From CAWDDA01 sp963813345 (GTDB lineage Bacteria > Acidobacteriota > Blastocatellia > RBC074): 64,000 nt of DNA. The notes under the pieces were generated by a model. The model was not told where the DNA came from, did no database searches, and saw only the letters and a program-made list of their open reading frames with translations. Position numbers and translations under genes: made by a program. The stretch lies in NCBI GenBank assembly GCA_963813345.1, contig CAWEYR010000030.1:310001-374000 (forward strand), written 5' to 3'. Positions 8,094 through 18,173 of this stretch are shown here, one piece after another (position 1 is the first letter of the stretch; every line of letters starts with the position of its first letter).

Positions 8094-10083
8094 TCACCCT
8101 CCGACATGCACCGCTGGCCGGCGTTCGGGGTCCGATTCCGCCTGACGGAGCACTTCATGGGTTACAGGCGCCGTGTCGCCTTCGCCAAAAAGGACATAGC
8201 GGAGCATGTACACGAGCGGATTGCCCTCGCTCCAGCCGAAATAGACATGCGGGATCTGACCGGTACGATCGCGCAGGTAAAGCAACAGCGCCGCTATCGC
8301 GTTCGGAACCGCGGGACTCTCGGTTCTCAGCACCTTGAAACCGTCAATATTCAATCCGCGAACATGCAGAATGCCCGCAAATTCTGAGGCATCCCCTGGC
8401 TGAACCTCGAAGAAGACAATCGGATCTTCGATAGGAATGTGATTGTCTTCGCGCTTCTCCTTCTCCTTCGCATGGTACTCGGGACCATCACCCCGGTCAC
8501 GCCGGTTGGCTATGATCCGAATCGTTCCCTTGCTCATCTCATGCACAAAACTCTCAGCTGTCTTGTCCAGCTCAACCGAATTGACTCTCAATTCAATCGA
8601 CCTCAGCGCGCGCGAGAAGAATGATGCGAGTATGATTGCACCAATAAAGATCGAAGCAATCTTGATGCCTTCAGGCCGCTCGATGATGTTCGTGATAGTT
8701 GTGTAACTGAAAATAATCGAGATGATCAAATAGGCATAACGACGCCAGCCTTCGCGCCACGAAGCCAGCGTCACTGCAATCGCAGCTGAGCTCATCAAAA
8801 CGAGAACGCCAGTAGCGTAAGCGCCCTGCTGGGCATCCACGTCGGCATCGAAGATCAAAGTTACCGTGAATGTGATAGCGATATAGACGAAGACGAGAGG
8901 CCGAGACGCGCGAGCCCATTCGGGCGCCATTCCGTATCTTGGAAGATATCGCGGAACGATATTCAAAAGCCCCGCAAGCGCCGAAGCGCCGGCAAACCAG
9001 AGGATCAGAATTGTGCTCAGGTCGTAGGCTGTTCCAAACCACTCGCCAAGATAGAGATGAGCGAGATATGCCAGCGCTCGCCCGTTCGCGGCGCCTGCCT
9101 CCTGAGTTGCAGTCGCGCTGCGAAACTCGTGCGCGGGAATCAGCGTTGTGGTGACAATGCTGCTCAGAATCAGCAGCACGCTCATGATCACAGCCGCCGT
9201 CAGCAGCAAACGTCGCGTGTTGCGAATGCGGCCCACGGGGTTCTCGTATGTGTCCCCTGGCTCGCCGCGCACGAGCGGCATGACTGCTACGCCGGTTTCA
9301 AATCCCGAAAGACCAAGCGCGAGCTTGGGAAAAAGAATCAGAGATACTCCAATCGCGAGCCATGGATTGCCATGAACTGACGGGGCTGAGAGCATCGCCC
9401 CCTTCCAATTCGAGAATGCTTCTGGATGATGAGCCAGCTCGATAAGTCCCGTGCCGAGGATAATCAGATTGAGAACGATATAGACGGCGACAAGAAAAAC
9501 CGCCAACCCGATAGCTTCGCGAAACCCCTTAAGGAAGATCGCACCGAGTATCGTTACAAGTACAAGAGTCACGATTACTCGATGATGTAGAAATGAGGGG
9601 GTGAAAGGATTTGCGACGATATGAGCGGTAGCGTCGGCTGCCGAGAGAGTAATCGTAATAATGAAATCGGTGACTACGAAACCGAGAAGCACAAGAACAA
9701 AGAGCTTGCCTTTCCATCGGGCAAGCAGGTTCTCAAGCATCGAGATCGTGCCCTCACCGTGCGGGCTCTCGCGCGCAACCCGGCTGTAGATGGGCAGCGC
9801 GCCGAACAGTGTCAGCAGAATCGAGGAAGAACGTGGCTATCGGAGAAAGCGCGCCAGCGGCGAGAAACGCAATGCCCGGCTGATACCCAAGAGTCGAGAA
9901 GTAGTCGACGCCTGTCAGGCACATCACCTTCCACCACGCGTGCTGGTGATGGCGCCCTTCAACGTCGTGCGGTCCCGAGGGTTGATCAATCCGGCCGCGC
10001 AGCAGCCAGCGCTTGAAGCGAACCCTCGCCCAACGGCCCAGCCCGGGTACCTCTTTGCGTTGCGCGATGGTCGAGTCCGACAT
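8094..10083 (-). CDS. APC-superfamily amino acid permease, interrupted by one frameshift
   Basis: Reads as one transporter of about 660 residues split by a single-base frameshift near 9819-9826. The first frame gives MSDSTIAQRKEV through MCLTGVDYFSTLGYQPGIAF and AGALSPIATFFL. The other frame continues ILLTLFGALPIYSRVARESP, HGEGTISMLENLLARWKGKL and about ten further membrane helices, ending in a hydrophilic domain (FFEVQPGDASEFAGILHVRG) of around 130 residues. The core matches the APC permease family. Removing one base restores the family sequence exactly across the break, so a read error or a very recent mutation is likely. The substrate is not predictable. Confidence 0.8.
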
Positions 10084-10164
10084 CAGTCAAATATGAGCGA
10101 TTGGTGTGGTTAACACGTGCAAGTTCGCGATGATAGACGACCTTAAAATCTTAAGCAACGGCGG

Positions 10165-11272
10165 TCAGTTCAATATTCGGTCGAGCGTCTGACCCGCATA
10201 GCCGGTCATCTCGAGATAGCCTCGACCGCGCACACTGCGACCTTCGCGCGTGCCTGCAACGTCGACCGCACCCTCCCAATAGATCACTCCCGTTGAGTCC
10301 TTCAAGTTCAACTCCTGGTCGTCGAGCGCCGCCGTGACAGTGACCTCGATACGACGCGATGGGATGCTAAGCTTCCATTCAATCGGATAGACCGCTCCTG
10401 TAGCCTTCGATTTCCACGTGCGAAGCGGATTCAGGTCGACTTCCTCCCCTTTTATTGCTACGTAAGCGCCATCTCTCTCGACAAAGGTACCGCTCGACCT
10501 CGGATCGATTTCCCGATCGCGCCGTCTGAAAGCATAAAACATGAGCTCCGTCGAGTCATCGAGCTGAATCGAGAACCAATTCCATCCAATCATTCCCGGC
10601 TCAAGAAAGCTTGTGCCGAATTCGTGGTCCATCCAGCTAAGACCCGCGACTTCAAATGTTTCTGCGCCGATCACGATCCGGCCGCGCGTTTGCATTCGTG
10701 TCAATGAATAGTAGTGCGAGGCGTTACCCTTCTCGGCGCCCTTCTGACTGTAGCCTTTTTCACCGTGCAAAACAGCCGCTTTCAAAGGCTCAAGCTTGAG
10801 CTCAATCGCGCTGCTCCCCGTCGCGAGCACTCAGAATATGACGGCCCTCATCGTCGAGTTTAACTTCCCAATTTTCGTTCCAGACACGATAGCCACTCGA
10901 AAGCGCTCCAGCCCACCCGATGCCGGCGCGGTTCAGTCGCTCCGCAAATCTGAATTCAGTTCGAGCGGTATCGCTGATCGCGAAATGTGCCATATGAAGA
11001 TCACGGACAGCCCAGCGCGATGGATTGGATGGCTTAGGCACCATTCCGACTCTGAAGAATGTCAGTTGATAACCGAAGCGGCGCCCGTCGGCTGTGTCGA
11101 GGTTTCCAGTGTAATACCACCACTCGATCTTGTTATCAGGATGACTCGTGTGGTCGCGGGGAAGTGACAGTATGTAGCTCGGATCAGCAGGCTTCCACTC
11201 GAGTCCCTGCGCGAGCACACAGACACAGAGAAGAGGAGTAAAGATCAGCGCTGTCTTTCGCTTTGAATGCAT
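10165..11272 (-). CDS. AttH/CrtC-like lipocalin-domain exported protein, one frameshift
   Basis: Roughly 368 residues after joining two frames. It begins with a signal peptide (MHSKRKTALIFTPLLCVCVL) and then the paired-barrel fold of the CrtC N-terminal/AttH family: HPDNKIEWWYYTGNLDTADG, FGYQLTFFRVG, ASHYYSLTRMQTRG, GLSWMDHEFGTSFLEPGMIG, WNWFSIQLDD. The frame breaks at a C-run at 10816-10819; deleting one base joins ARDG to SSAIELKLEPLKAAVLHGEK in frame. The start at 11272 overlaps the permease subunit gene by 28 bases. Linkage to an ABC ATPase and an FtsX permease is the AttEFGH arrangement known from Agrobacterium. A transported or envelope-bound role is more likely than carotenoid hydration. 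Confidence 0.78.
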
Positions 11273-13875
11273 ACGCAAGCTAAAGCTTGGAACTTCCATG
11301 CCAAGCGTTCCTGTCCCAAGACGTGCTGTCCTGCCTTCCACGCCGGAAGTATGCCGGAGAGCAGGGAAGTAAGAAGTATGAGAAACGTCGACTGCGCGAG
11401 GAACGATACAGGAAGCCTGAATTGGAGCGTCCATCCAAAACTCTGAACGTTGATGACATAGATCAGAACAAGCGAGAGCAGAAGTCCGACGACAATGCCG
11501 ATCGCCTGGCTGATCCCTCCGATCATTACGGCTTCGATCAAGACCATCTTCGTCACCTGACGCCGACCGGCTCCGATCATTCTCAGGATTCCAATCTCGC
11601 GCTTTCGCTCGATTATCAGAGTCAACAATGTGCTCACAATGCCGAGAACTGCTACAAGAATCGCGATCAGTTCGAGGGCGCTTGTGATCCTGAACGTGTT
11701 GTCGAAAATCCGAATCACCTCACGCCTTACAGAGGAATTTGTGAAGATGAGTGCCCGTGACTCAGCTGGCAGGCTTTGCAATAGTTCAGATCGAACCTGA
11801 TCAGGACTCGCGTTTTCTCTCAGGTAAATTGCGACGCTCGTCGTCCCTTGAGGACCGAAATGTCGTTCCATAGTGGCACGGTCCATAATCACAACTCCCC
11901 GGTCAGTCGAATAGTCATAGTAGATTCCGCCGATACGGAATTCGCGACCGCCTGCCGGCGTAGCAAGGGTGATAGTGTCACCTGTTGACTTGTTGAATTT
12001 GATCGCAAAGCTTTCCGACGCAATTACCGAATCGTTCCCTATCGAGGCGAGCATCGCCGCACGCGCGTCGCGAGGATCCTTGAATGCAAGTCTGCCGAAA
12101 TCTGCAGCAACGGCAAAATCCCCTGACCCCACAGTTACGAGTCGCCCTTCGTACTCAATCTCAAAATTGCGGATGCGATCGACTGCGACTACCTGACTGT
12201 GTGATCTGGCAGCCTTCTCAACCTCGGGTGAGATCGTGGCATCGACTGAAACATTGCGGCGCGTCATCGGCCGGACGTAGAGGTCTGCAACAATCGATTG
12301 CTCGATCCAAAGCAGCACCGTCTCGCGAAAGCTGCCCACGATTACTGCAATTGAGACCATCATTCCAAGGCTCACTGCGAGTGCCGCTACCGAGATTGCA
12401 ATTCGAGATATCGCGCCACCGAGATTTGCGTTTGCCAGACGTCCTTCGACTCTCAGCAGTTTTGAGGAAGGTCGCCGGCTCGCCCGGACAATCCAGACGA
12501 GAAGGGCGGGCATCGCGAGTGATGCGCCCAGGATTATCGCTGCTGCCGCCGCGTAACCGAACACGGGCAGCCCGCCAACAGGTCCCAGCTGTGCCAGCGC
12601 CAACGCTGCGGCAAACATGATCAATGGAAGCGCGAGGTGCTGGGCCCGCAAGCGAACCCGCGTCTCCAGCTGATCTCGACCTCCTATCGCTGCGACCGGA
12701 TCGACTCGCGAAGCTTCAAGAGCGGGCACAAGCGCCGCCAGCAGCGAAAGCGGGACGCCGATTGCGAACGCAGCGATGATGTGCTCGAGACCGAGCTCGG
12801 CCGGAGCGACTGCGTTAGCAATATAGAGCGAATCGACTGTCGTCCTGGTCAGATTGATTGCAAAATTTGCAAACAACCTCCCGAGGACTATTCCAAGCGT
12901 GCATCCTGCAATTGCGAACACTGACGCTTCTGCCAGAAATAGTCCCGCTATGGTCTTGCGTGAAGTGCCAATCGCTCTCAGCGTTCCAATCTCGTGGCGC
13001 CGCGTGATTACAGAAATTGAGACGGTGTTGTATATGAGGAAAAGTCCTACGATGAGAGCAATGTATGAAAGCGCTGCCAGGTTGAAATGAAACGCCTCGA
13101 GTATCTTCTCTACATTGGCGCCGCGCCGTTCGGGTCTATCAACGGTGAGACCGGCGGGAAGCCGCTCACGAAATGCGCGAAGCGCATCTTCGATTCCGAC
13201 GCCTTCACGCAACCGGACGTCAAGGCGATCGATTCGACCCAGCCTTTGAAATGCAAGCTGCGCTGCCGCGATGTCCATGAGGGCAAAGTTTCCGTCAAGC
13301 GCACGGGCCGGCCCTTCGTTGGCGAGCAGACCTCGAATCACGAAAGTACCCGCACGATCGCCAAAAACAACTCTAAGCTCGCTGCCGACATTCAAACTAT
13401 GTAGTCGCGCGAGCTTTTCGGTGATCAGTATCGAGTTCGAGTCGGATAGCAGCCTAAGAAAGTCCTGTGGTCGAAGATCGCCGCTTCCGGTCGAGTGAGT
13501 CAACAGGTTGTAATCTCTGAGTGCGCGGTCACGCAGGACGTCGATGCCGAGGACTCGCAATACTTCGCGCGTTCCTCGCGGCATCTCGGCCACAGCGGTG
13601 CCTTCGATCACCGGGCTCGCGTGCCCGAAATCTCGGACCCAGCCAAGCTCCGCCAATCTCATTTCGTCCATGCCTGGCCCGGGACTTGTAACGCTGAGTG
13701 ATGTGGCGCCGGAAACGGCCTCGACTGCCCGTTCGAACCCGCGGACAGAGCTTGCATTGGTCAGTCGTATCGAGACGATGACAGCAATACCGAGCGCAAA
13801 AGCGAGGATCGTAATGGACGAGCGAATCTTTTCGCTCGCAAGGTATCGCAAAATGAATCGCCTAAAGAGCAACAC
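11245..13875 (-). CDS. ABC transporter permease, FtsX/MacB-like, two FtsX domains
   Basis: A large 876-residue permease. Each half has the FtsX arrangement: N-terminal helix (FRRFILRYLASEKIRSSITI), periplasmic domain, then three helices (LIVGLFLIYNTVSISVITRR followed by HEIGTLRAIGTSRKTI; second copy IERKREIGILRMIGAGRRQV). This is the LolC/AttF-G type used for lipoprotein or envelope export. It overlaps the ATPase gene by 14 bases and the AttH-like gene by 28. The last 20 or so residues are encoded by the palindromic core CAAGCTTTAGCTTG found in the composite repeats, so the native C-terminus may have been altered by repeat insertion. Confidence 0.88.
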   Translation of the reverse strand: MLLFRRFILRYLASEKIRSSITILAFALGIAVIVSIRLTNASSVRGFERAVEAVSGATSLSVTSPGPGMDEMRLAELGWVRDFGHASPVIEGTAVAEMPRGTREVLRVLGIDVLRDRALRDYNLLTHSTGSGDLRPQDFLRLLSDSNSILITEKLARLHSLNVGSELRVVFGDRAGTFVIRGLLANEGPARALDGNFALMDIAAAQLAFQRLGRIDRLDVRLREGVGIEDALRAFRERLPAGLTVDRPERRGANVEKILEAFHFNLAALSYIALIVGLFLIYNTVSISVITRRHEIGTLRAIGTSRKTIAGLFLAEASVFAIAGCTLGIVLGRLFANFAINLTRTTVDSLYIANAVAPAELGLEHIIAAFAIGVPLSLLAALVPALEASRVDPVAAIGGRDQLETRVRLRAQHLALPLIMFAAALALAQLGPVGGLPVFGYAAAAAIILGASLAMPALLVWIVRASRRPSSKLLRVEGRLANANLGGAISRIAISVAALAVSLGMMVSIAVIVGSFRETVLLWIEQSIVADLYVRPMTRRNVSVDATISPEVEKAARSHSQVVAVDRIRNFEIEYEGRLVTVGSGDFAVAADFGRLAFKDPRDARAAMLASIGNDSVIASESFAIKFNKSTGDTITLATPAGGREFRIGGIYYDYSTDRGVVIMDRATMERHFGPQGTTSVAIYLRENASPDQVRSELLQSLPAESRALIFTNSSVRREVIRIFDNTFRITSALELIAILVAVLGIVSTLLTLIIERKREIGILRMIGAGRRQVTKMVLIEAVMIGGISQAIGIVVGLLLSLVLIYVINVQSFGWTLQFRLPVSFLAQSTFLILLTSLLSGILPAWKAGQHVLGQERLAWKFQALACVCIQSERQR

Positions 13876-14578
13876 GCGATTCGCTTTCGGTGAGCTGCCG
13901 TTCTGTTGACGAGGCCTCGATTCGGCCGTCTTTCATGTAGAACGTTGTCCTGGCAGAAAGAGCCGCTTCGCGAGAATGGGTTGCAAGCAGGATCGTCAGA
14001 CCCATATCCACATTGAGTTCCCTGAGCAGTTCGAGCACGCGAGCACCATTGACGGAGTCGAGATTCCCGGTTGGTTCATCGGCGAGCAGTAGGGCCGGCT
14101 TGTGGATGATCGCGCGCGCGATAGCTGCTCGCTGCATCTCTCCGCCGGAAAGCTGTGCAGGGTAGTGGCGGACTCTCGCGCTCAGACCTACGCGGTCTGC
14201 GAGCTCGCGGGCCCTGGCTTCTGCGACAGCGTCGCTTACACCCGCGAGCATCAGCGGCAAACTGATGTTTTCCTCGAGCGTGAGTGTCGGCAAGAGATTG
14301 AAGAATTGAAAAACAAATCCTACACGCTCACGTCTCAGCATCGTCAGACGATCATCACTGAGACCTTCGAAGTCTGTACCTTCGATTGACACACGACCCG
14401 TGCTGGGTCTGTCCATCGCACCGCAGATGTGCAACAGCGTCGACTTTCCACAACCCGAAGGTCCTACGCAGGCAACAAAGTCTCCCGGCTGAAGCGTAAA
14501 GGATATGTCGCGCAATGCTTCAACCCGAGCTTCTCCGTTCGAGTAGGTCTTTGAGACATTTTCGAGTGATAAGATCAT
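13862..14578 (-). CDS. ABC transporter ATP-binding protein (LolD/MacB type)
   Basis: A 238-residue ATPase that powers the neighbouring FtsX-type permease. Walker A is GPSGCGKST, the Q-loop region FVFQFFNLLPTLTLEENI, the ABC signature LSGGEMQRAAIARAI, Walker B LLLADEPTGNLD, and the switch His is in LLATHS. The ATG at 14578 is chosen because the upstream extension would translate a palindromic repeat. First gene of a three-gene overlapping operon. Confidence 0.93.
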   Translation of the reverse strand: MILSLENVSKTYSNGEARVEALRDISFTLQPGDFVACVGPSGCGKSTLLHICGAMDRPSTGRVSIEGTDFEGLSDDRLTMLRRERVGFVFQFFNLLPTLTLEENISLPLMLAGVSDAVAEARARELADRVGLSARVRHYPAQLSGGEMQRAAIARAIIHKPALLLADEPTGNLDSVNGARVLELLRELNVDMGLTILLATHSREAALSARTTFYMKDGRIEASSTERQLTESESRVAL

Positions 14579-14594
14579 ATGAAAAATTGAGTGA

Positions 14595-14683
14595 AGGTAT
14601 GTTGTACCGGCGTTTAGCCGGAATCGTGACATTCGAATAGTTCGAATGTCACGATTCCGGCTAAACGCCGGTACAACATACCT
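14595..14683. repeat. GTACAACGT palindrome, copy B
   Basis: Near-perfect 89-base palindrome: arms GTTGTACCGGCGTTTAGCCG and CGGCTAAACGCCGGTACAAC, then GAATCGTGACATTCGAA meeting its complement with an ATAG tip. It lies in the divergent spacer between the ABC ATPase gene and ctaA. Confidence 0.95.
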
Positions 14684-14719
14684 GACCCTTCCAGTGGTAC
14701 ATGCTACGATATCAGCATC

Positions 14720-15716
14720 ATGTCTTTCGTCCGATACGCGTGGGCAGTTCTCGCCTACAACCTTCTTGTCATCGTCTGGGGCGCATATGTGCGCGCGTCG
14801 GGATCTGGCGCCGGGTGCGGGAGCCACTGGCCGCTTTGCAACGGAAGCGTGCTTCCTCGAGCGCCGCAGATCGAAACGCTGATCGAACTGACTCATCGCG
14901 TCACCAGCGGTATTGCCCTCATCCTGGTTGTAGTCCTCGTCATTCGAGCATTCAGGAACTATCCGCCGCGTCACGCGGTGCGTTACGCGTCAATTGCTTC
15001 GCTCTTCTTCATACTTACCGAAGCGCTCATCGGGGCCGGTCTGGTTCTTTTCGAATATGTCGCGAAAAACACATCAATAGCTCGCGCTTTCTGGATCTCC
15101 GGCCATCTCATCAACACTTTCCTTCTTCTCGCTGCGCTCTCGCTGACTGCGTGGTGGGCGCGAGAGAGGAGGAATTCAACGGCTTTCCCCACAAACTGCC
15201 ATCCTGCCGCTCGTTGCTTGTGCTTTAGGAATGCTGGTACTTGGCGTCAGCGGAGCAGTTGCCGCGCTCGGAGACACGCTCTTCCCTGCAAGCTCGTTAG
15301 CGGAAGGAATGAGGCAGGACTTCACGTCGACATCCCACATCCTCCTGCGCCTGCGGATTCTGCATCCGGTGATTGCGGTTGCAGTCGGTGCCGCTCTGAT
15401 CATTGTTTCGTTCTATACGCGATCGCGCACATCCTTGAAACCGATAAAAGAGATTCGAGCCCTGAGCACAATTCTCATCGTGATGGTAGTGATTCAACTG
15501 TTGGCAGGGCTGGTGAACTTGCTGCTTCTCGCTCCCATATGGATGCAGCTTGTTCACCTGCTGCTCTCGAACTTCGTCTGGATAGCGCTCGTTTTGCTTG
15601 GAGCGGCGAGCCTCGCAAGCTCAGCCTCAGCAGCGATGAACCCGAATGCCGGCCAGTATTTCCCCGAAACAATGCGACGAAAATATTCCTCCGCGCGAAC
15701 ACGATCGCCATTGTAA
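14720..15716 (+). CDS. ctaA: Heme A synthase (COX15/CtaA), one frameshift
   Basis: About 331 residues when two frames are joined; eight membrane helices expected. It converts heme O to heme A for aa3-type oxidases. Seen: RASGSGAGCGSHWPLCNGS, LIELTHRVTSG with the heme-ligand His, FWISGHLINTFLLLAAL; after the break LRILHPVIAVAVGAALI and QLVHLLLSNFVWIALVLL with the C-terminal heme-ligand histidines. The break is at the C-run 15187-15190; removing one C gives PQTAILPLVACALGMLVLGV in frame. The last 163 bases overlap the convergent TPR gene. Confidence 0.85.
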
Positions 15717-16441
15717 AAATGCCAGTTGCCAATACCGTATCCGACTGTGGCAATCTCGAGGTCAGTCGCCTTCTCGACATTTACCAGCTCTGATTCCTTC
15801 TTCAAGCCCTTATAGAAAAGCAGCCGATCGAAATAGGACTTGTTCTCTTTGACGCCCATCTCCGGTGTAATTCGTTCAAGCAGACGGGCCGCCTCGGCAT
15901 CTTTTTTCTGACGCCGGAGTGTCATATAGAGCCAATCGGTGATTGCGACGATTGAATCGTCGTTTCGGGATTCAACCGCAACGTCGTAACACTTTCGATA
16001 TGGCGGTTCTGCTTTGCTGAACTCTCCCTTCAGGTAGTATGCAAGCCCGAAGTGGTACCAGATATCGAAATCGCGCTCGTTGAGCTGCGCGGCGCGTTGC
16101 ATATCTGTCACAGCCTTGTCGAACTGGCGGGTTGAAATGTATCGATGCCCTCTATGCCTGTAAAGCCGCGCATCGCTCGGCGCAATCGCGATCGCCTTCG
16201 TGTAGGTAGCAATCGCATCGCGGTAGCGCCAGACACCAGCCTGAGCGCGACCGAGAGCAATGAGCAGATCGATATTCTTTGGATCTGCCGCGAGCTTCTC
16301 TTCAGCTGCTCGGACCTCACCTTTCTCGTCGGGTTGCGCCTGCAGCTTCGCTCCCAGAAGCGACACGGCCTCAGGTTCCGGTTGTTGCATATAGAGAGAC
16401 AAGCCAAGTGCGGCTGCAATAATCATTGACAGTATCTTCAC
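15554..16441 (-). CDS. Tetratricopeptide-repeat protein, exported
   Basis: A 295-residue protein with an N-terminal signal or anchor (MKILSMIIAAALGLSLYMQQ) and then TPR units: DLLIALGRAQAGVWRYRDAI followed by ATYTKAIAIAPSDARLYRHR, FDKAVTDMQRAAQLNERDFD, IWYHFGLAYYLKGEFSKAEP. The start is GTG at 16441, preceded by GGGAGG eight bases upstream. Probably periplasmic; TPRs mediate protein contacts. The 3' end overlaps the end of ctaA by 163 bases on the opposite strand, including the TPR residues GNWHFYNGDRVRAEEYFRRI, so both proteins appear to use this DNA. Confidence 0.78.
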   Translation of the reverse strand: MKILSMIIAAALGLSLYMQQPEPEAVSLLGAKLQAQPDEKGEVRAAEEKLAADPKNIDLLIALGRAQAGVWRYRDAIATYTKAIAIAPSDARLYRHRGHRYISTRQFDKAVTDMQRAAQLNERDFDIWYHFGLAYYLKGEFSKAEPPYRKCYDVAVESRNDDSIVAITDWLYMTLRRQKKDAEAARLLERITPEMGVKENKSYFDRLLFYKGLKKESELVNVEKATDLEIATVGYGIGNWHFYNGDRVRAEEYFRRIVSGKYWPAFGFIAAEAELARLAAPSKTSAIQTKFESSR

Positions 16442-16496
16442 GGGTAGAGCCTCCCTTCATTGTCAAAGGAAACAGAGAGGTCTTAGGATACTGCGA

Positions 16497-17247
16497 ATGA
16501 CCCACGATGACGAGATTCGCCTGATACCCGTGCGTGGTCTGCCCGAGATCGCTCCCGGTGATGATCTTGCCTCCCTGATATTGAACTCTGAGTTACAAGT
16601 TCCTGACAGGCGACGTATTAGTAGTCGCACAAAAGATCGTCTCGAAGTCGGAAGGACGACTGGTCAATCTCGAAACAATCATACCTTCAGAACGTGCCAT
16701 CGAGATTGCGTGGAAACAGCAGCGCGATCCTCGACTGGTTGAGGTGATTCTTTCTGAATCAAAGTCGATCATCAGGGAAGATGATCACGTCCTCATTACC
16801 GAGACTCATCATGGCTTCATCTGCGCGAATGCGGGCGTCGACCGGTCGAATGTTGCTGGACAGGACTGGGTCTCCCTTCTTCCCGTCAATCCCGACGATT
16901 CCGCGCGAAAATTGAAAGCGCGTTTCCGTGAGCTCGCCGATATCGATATCGCTGTCATCATCACCGATACCTTTGGCAGAGCGTGGCGGCAGGGCCTGAC
17001 AAACGCGGCAATTGGAATCGCCGGATTGAATCCGCTCCTCGACTTTCGCGGGCAGCAGGATGATCACGGCAAGGACCTTTCTGCTACGGTGCTGGCGATT
17101 GCTGATGAGCTTGCCGCTGCTTCCGGGTTGTTGATGAGAAAAACTGCGCGGATACCAGTGGTCGCCATCCGTGGCTACCGGTTCGATACATCGAGCGAAG
17201 GCGCGCTTTCGTTGATTCGACCGAAGGAGAGGGACCTTTTCAGATGA
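16497..17247 (+). CDS. cofE: Coenzyme F420:L-glutamate ligase, one frameshift
   Basis: About 249 residues after joining two frames. CofE adds gamma-linked glutamates to F420-0 using GTP. The first frame gives IRLIPVRGLPEIAPGDDLAS; the second gives FLTGDVLVVAQKIVSKSEGR, LVNLETIIPSERA, and the metal- and GTP-binding region DIDIAVIITDTFGRAWRQGL, NAAIGIAGLNPLLDFRG, ARIPVVAIRGY. The break is near 16600-16605 and needs removal of one base. The stop overlaps the cofD start (ATGA). First gene of a cofE-cofD-cofC operon. Confidence 0.85.
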
Positions 17248-18173
17248 TAACTGCCCTTGCAGGAGGTGTCGGTGCTTCGAAGTTTCTCGATGGTCTCGTG
17301 CGCGTGATGGCTCCAGAGGAGATCACTATCATCGTCAATACAGGCGATGATATCGAGCTCTTCGGTCTATACATTGCTCCAGACCTCGACATCGTGACCT
17401 ACACTCTTGCCGGCGTTGTGAATCCCGCAACCGGCTGGGGAGTTGCCGGTGATACATTCGATTGCCTCGATTATCTCAAGCGATACGGCGGCGAAAGCTG
17501 GTTCAATCTCGGCGATCGAGATCTCGGAACTCACATCTGGCGAACAATGATGCTCAAGCAGGGCAAGACCCTGTCAGAGGTTGCCGACCACATACGCCGA
17601 TCTCTGGGCGTAGCTTGCAGGATCCTCCCAATGACTGATCTTCATACGCCAACCACTATCGTTACCGCCGAAGGTCCGCTTCATTTTCAGGAGTACCTTG
17701 TTAAGAGACGGGCTGACGTGCCAATCCAGGGTATCCGTTTTGAAAATATTGAAGCGGCTACTCCTGCGCCCGGTGTAATCGAAGCGATCCACGAGTCTGA
17801 GATGGTCATAGTCTGTCCGAGTAATCCGCTTATCAGTATCGGTCCGATTCTGGCAGTTCCGGGGATTCGCGATGCGCTCAAGGCAACTAAAGCGCGTGTT
17901 GTCGCGATCAGTCCTGTCGTTGGCGGCGCTTCACTCAAAGGTCCCACCGATCGCATGCTTACTGATCTCAAGATGGACGTATCCGCTCTCCAGATCGCGC
18001 GGATGTACGCTGATTTCGCCGATGTTATGGTGATTGACCATTCAGATGCGCAACTATCAGCAATGATCGAAGAGACCGGAATGGAGGTGTTCATTACAGA
18101 CACTGTGATGAGCAGTCCGGAAGTGAAGGCACAGCTTGCCAGGAGCGTCATCAACGAATGCGCTCGATCCTGA
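17244..18173 (+). CDS. cofD: 2-phospho-L-lactate transferase
   Basis: A 309-residue, uninterrupted CofD that transfers a phospholactate-type group to FO, giving F420-0 or its dehydro form. Seen: N-terminal ALAGGVGASKFLDGL, IIVNTGDDIELFGLYIAPDL, GWFN-like SWFNLGDRDLGTHI, VCPSNPLISIGPILAVPGIR and AISPVVGGASLKGP. These match the family along the whole length. It overlaps cofE by four bases and cofC by sixteen. Confidence 0.93.
   Translation: MITALAGGVGASKFLDGLVRVMAPEEITIIVNTGDDIELFGLYIAPDLDIVTYTLAGVVNPATGWGVAGDTFDCLDYLKRYGGESWFNLGDRDLGTHIWRTMMLKQGKTLSEVADHIRRSLGVACRILPMTDLHTPTTIVTAEGPLHFQEYLVKRRADVPIQGIRFENIEAATPAPGVIEAIHESEMVIVCPSNPLISIGPILAVPGIRDALKATKARVVAISPVVGGASLKGPTDRMLTDLKMDVSALQIARMYADFADVMVIDHSDAQLSAMIEETGMEVFITDTVMSSPEVKAQLARSVINECARS

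Noticed and set aside
10165..11272. Carotenoid 1,2-hydratase assignment
   Set aside because: The fold matches the CrtC/AttH group, but no carotenoid genes are nearby and the ABC exporter context favours an AttH-like role.
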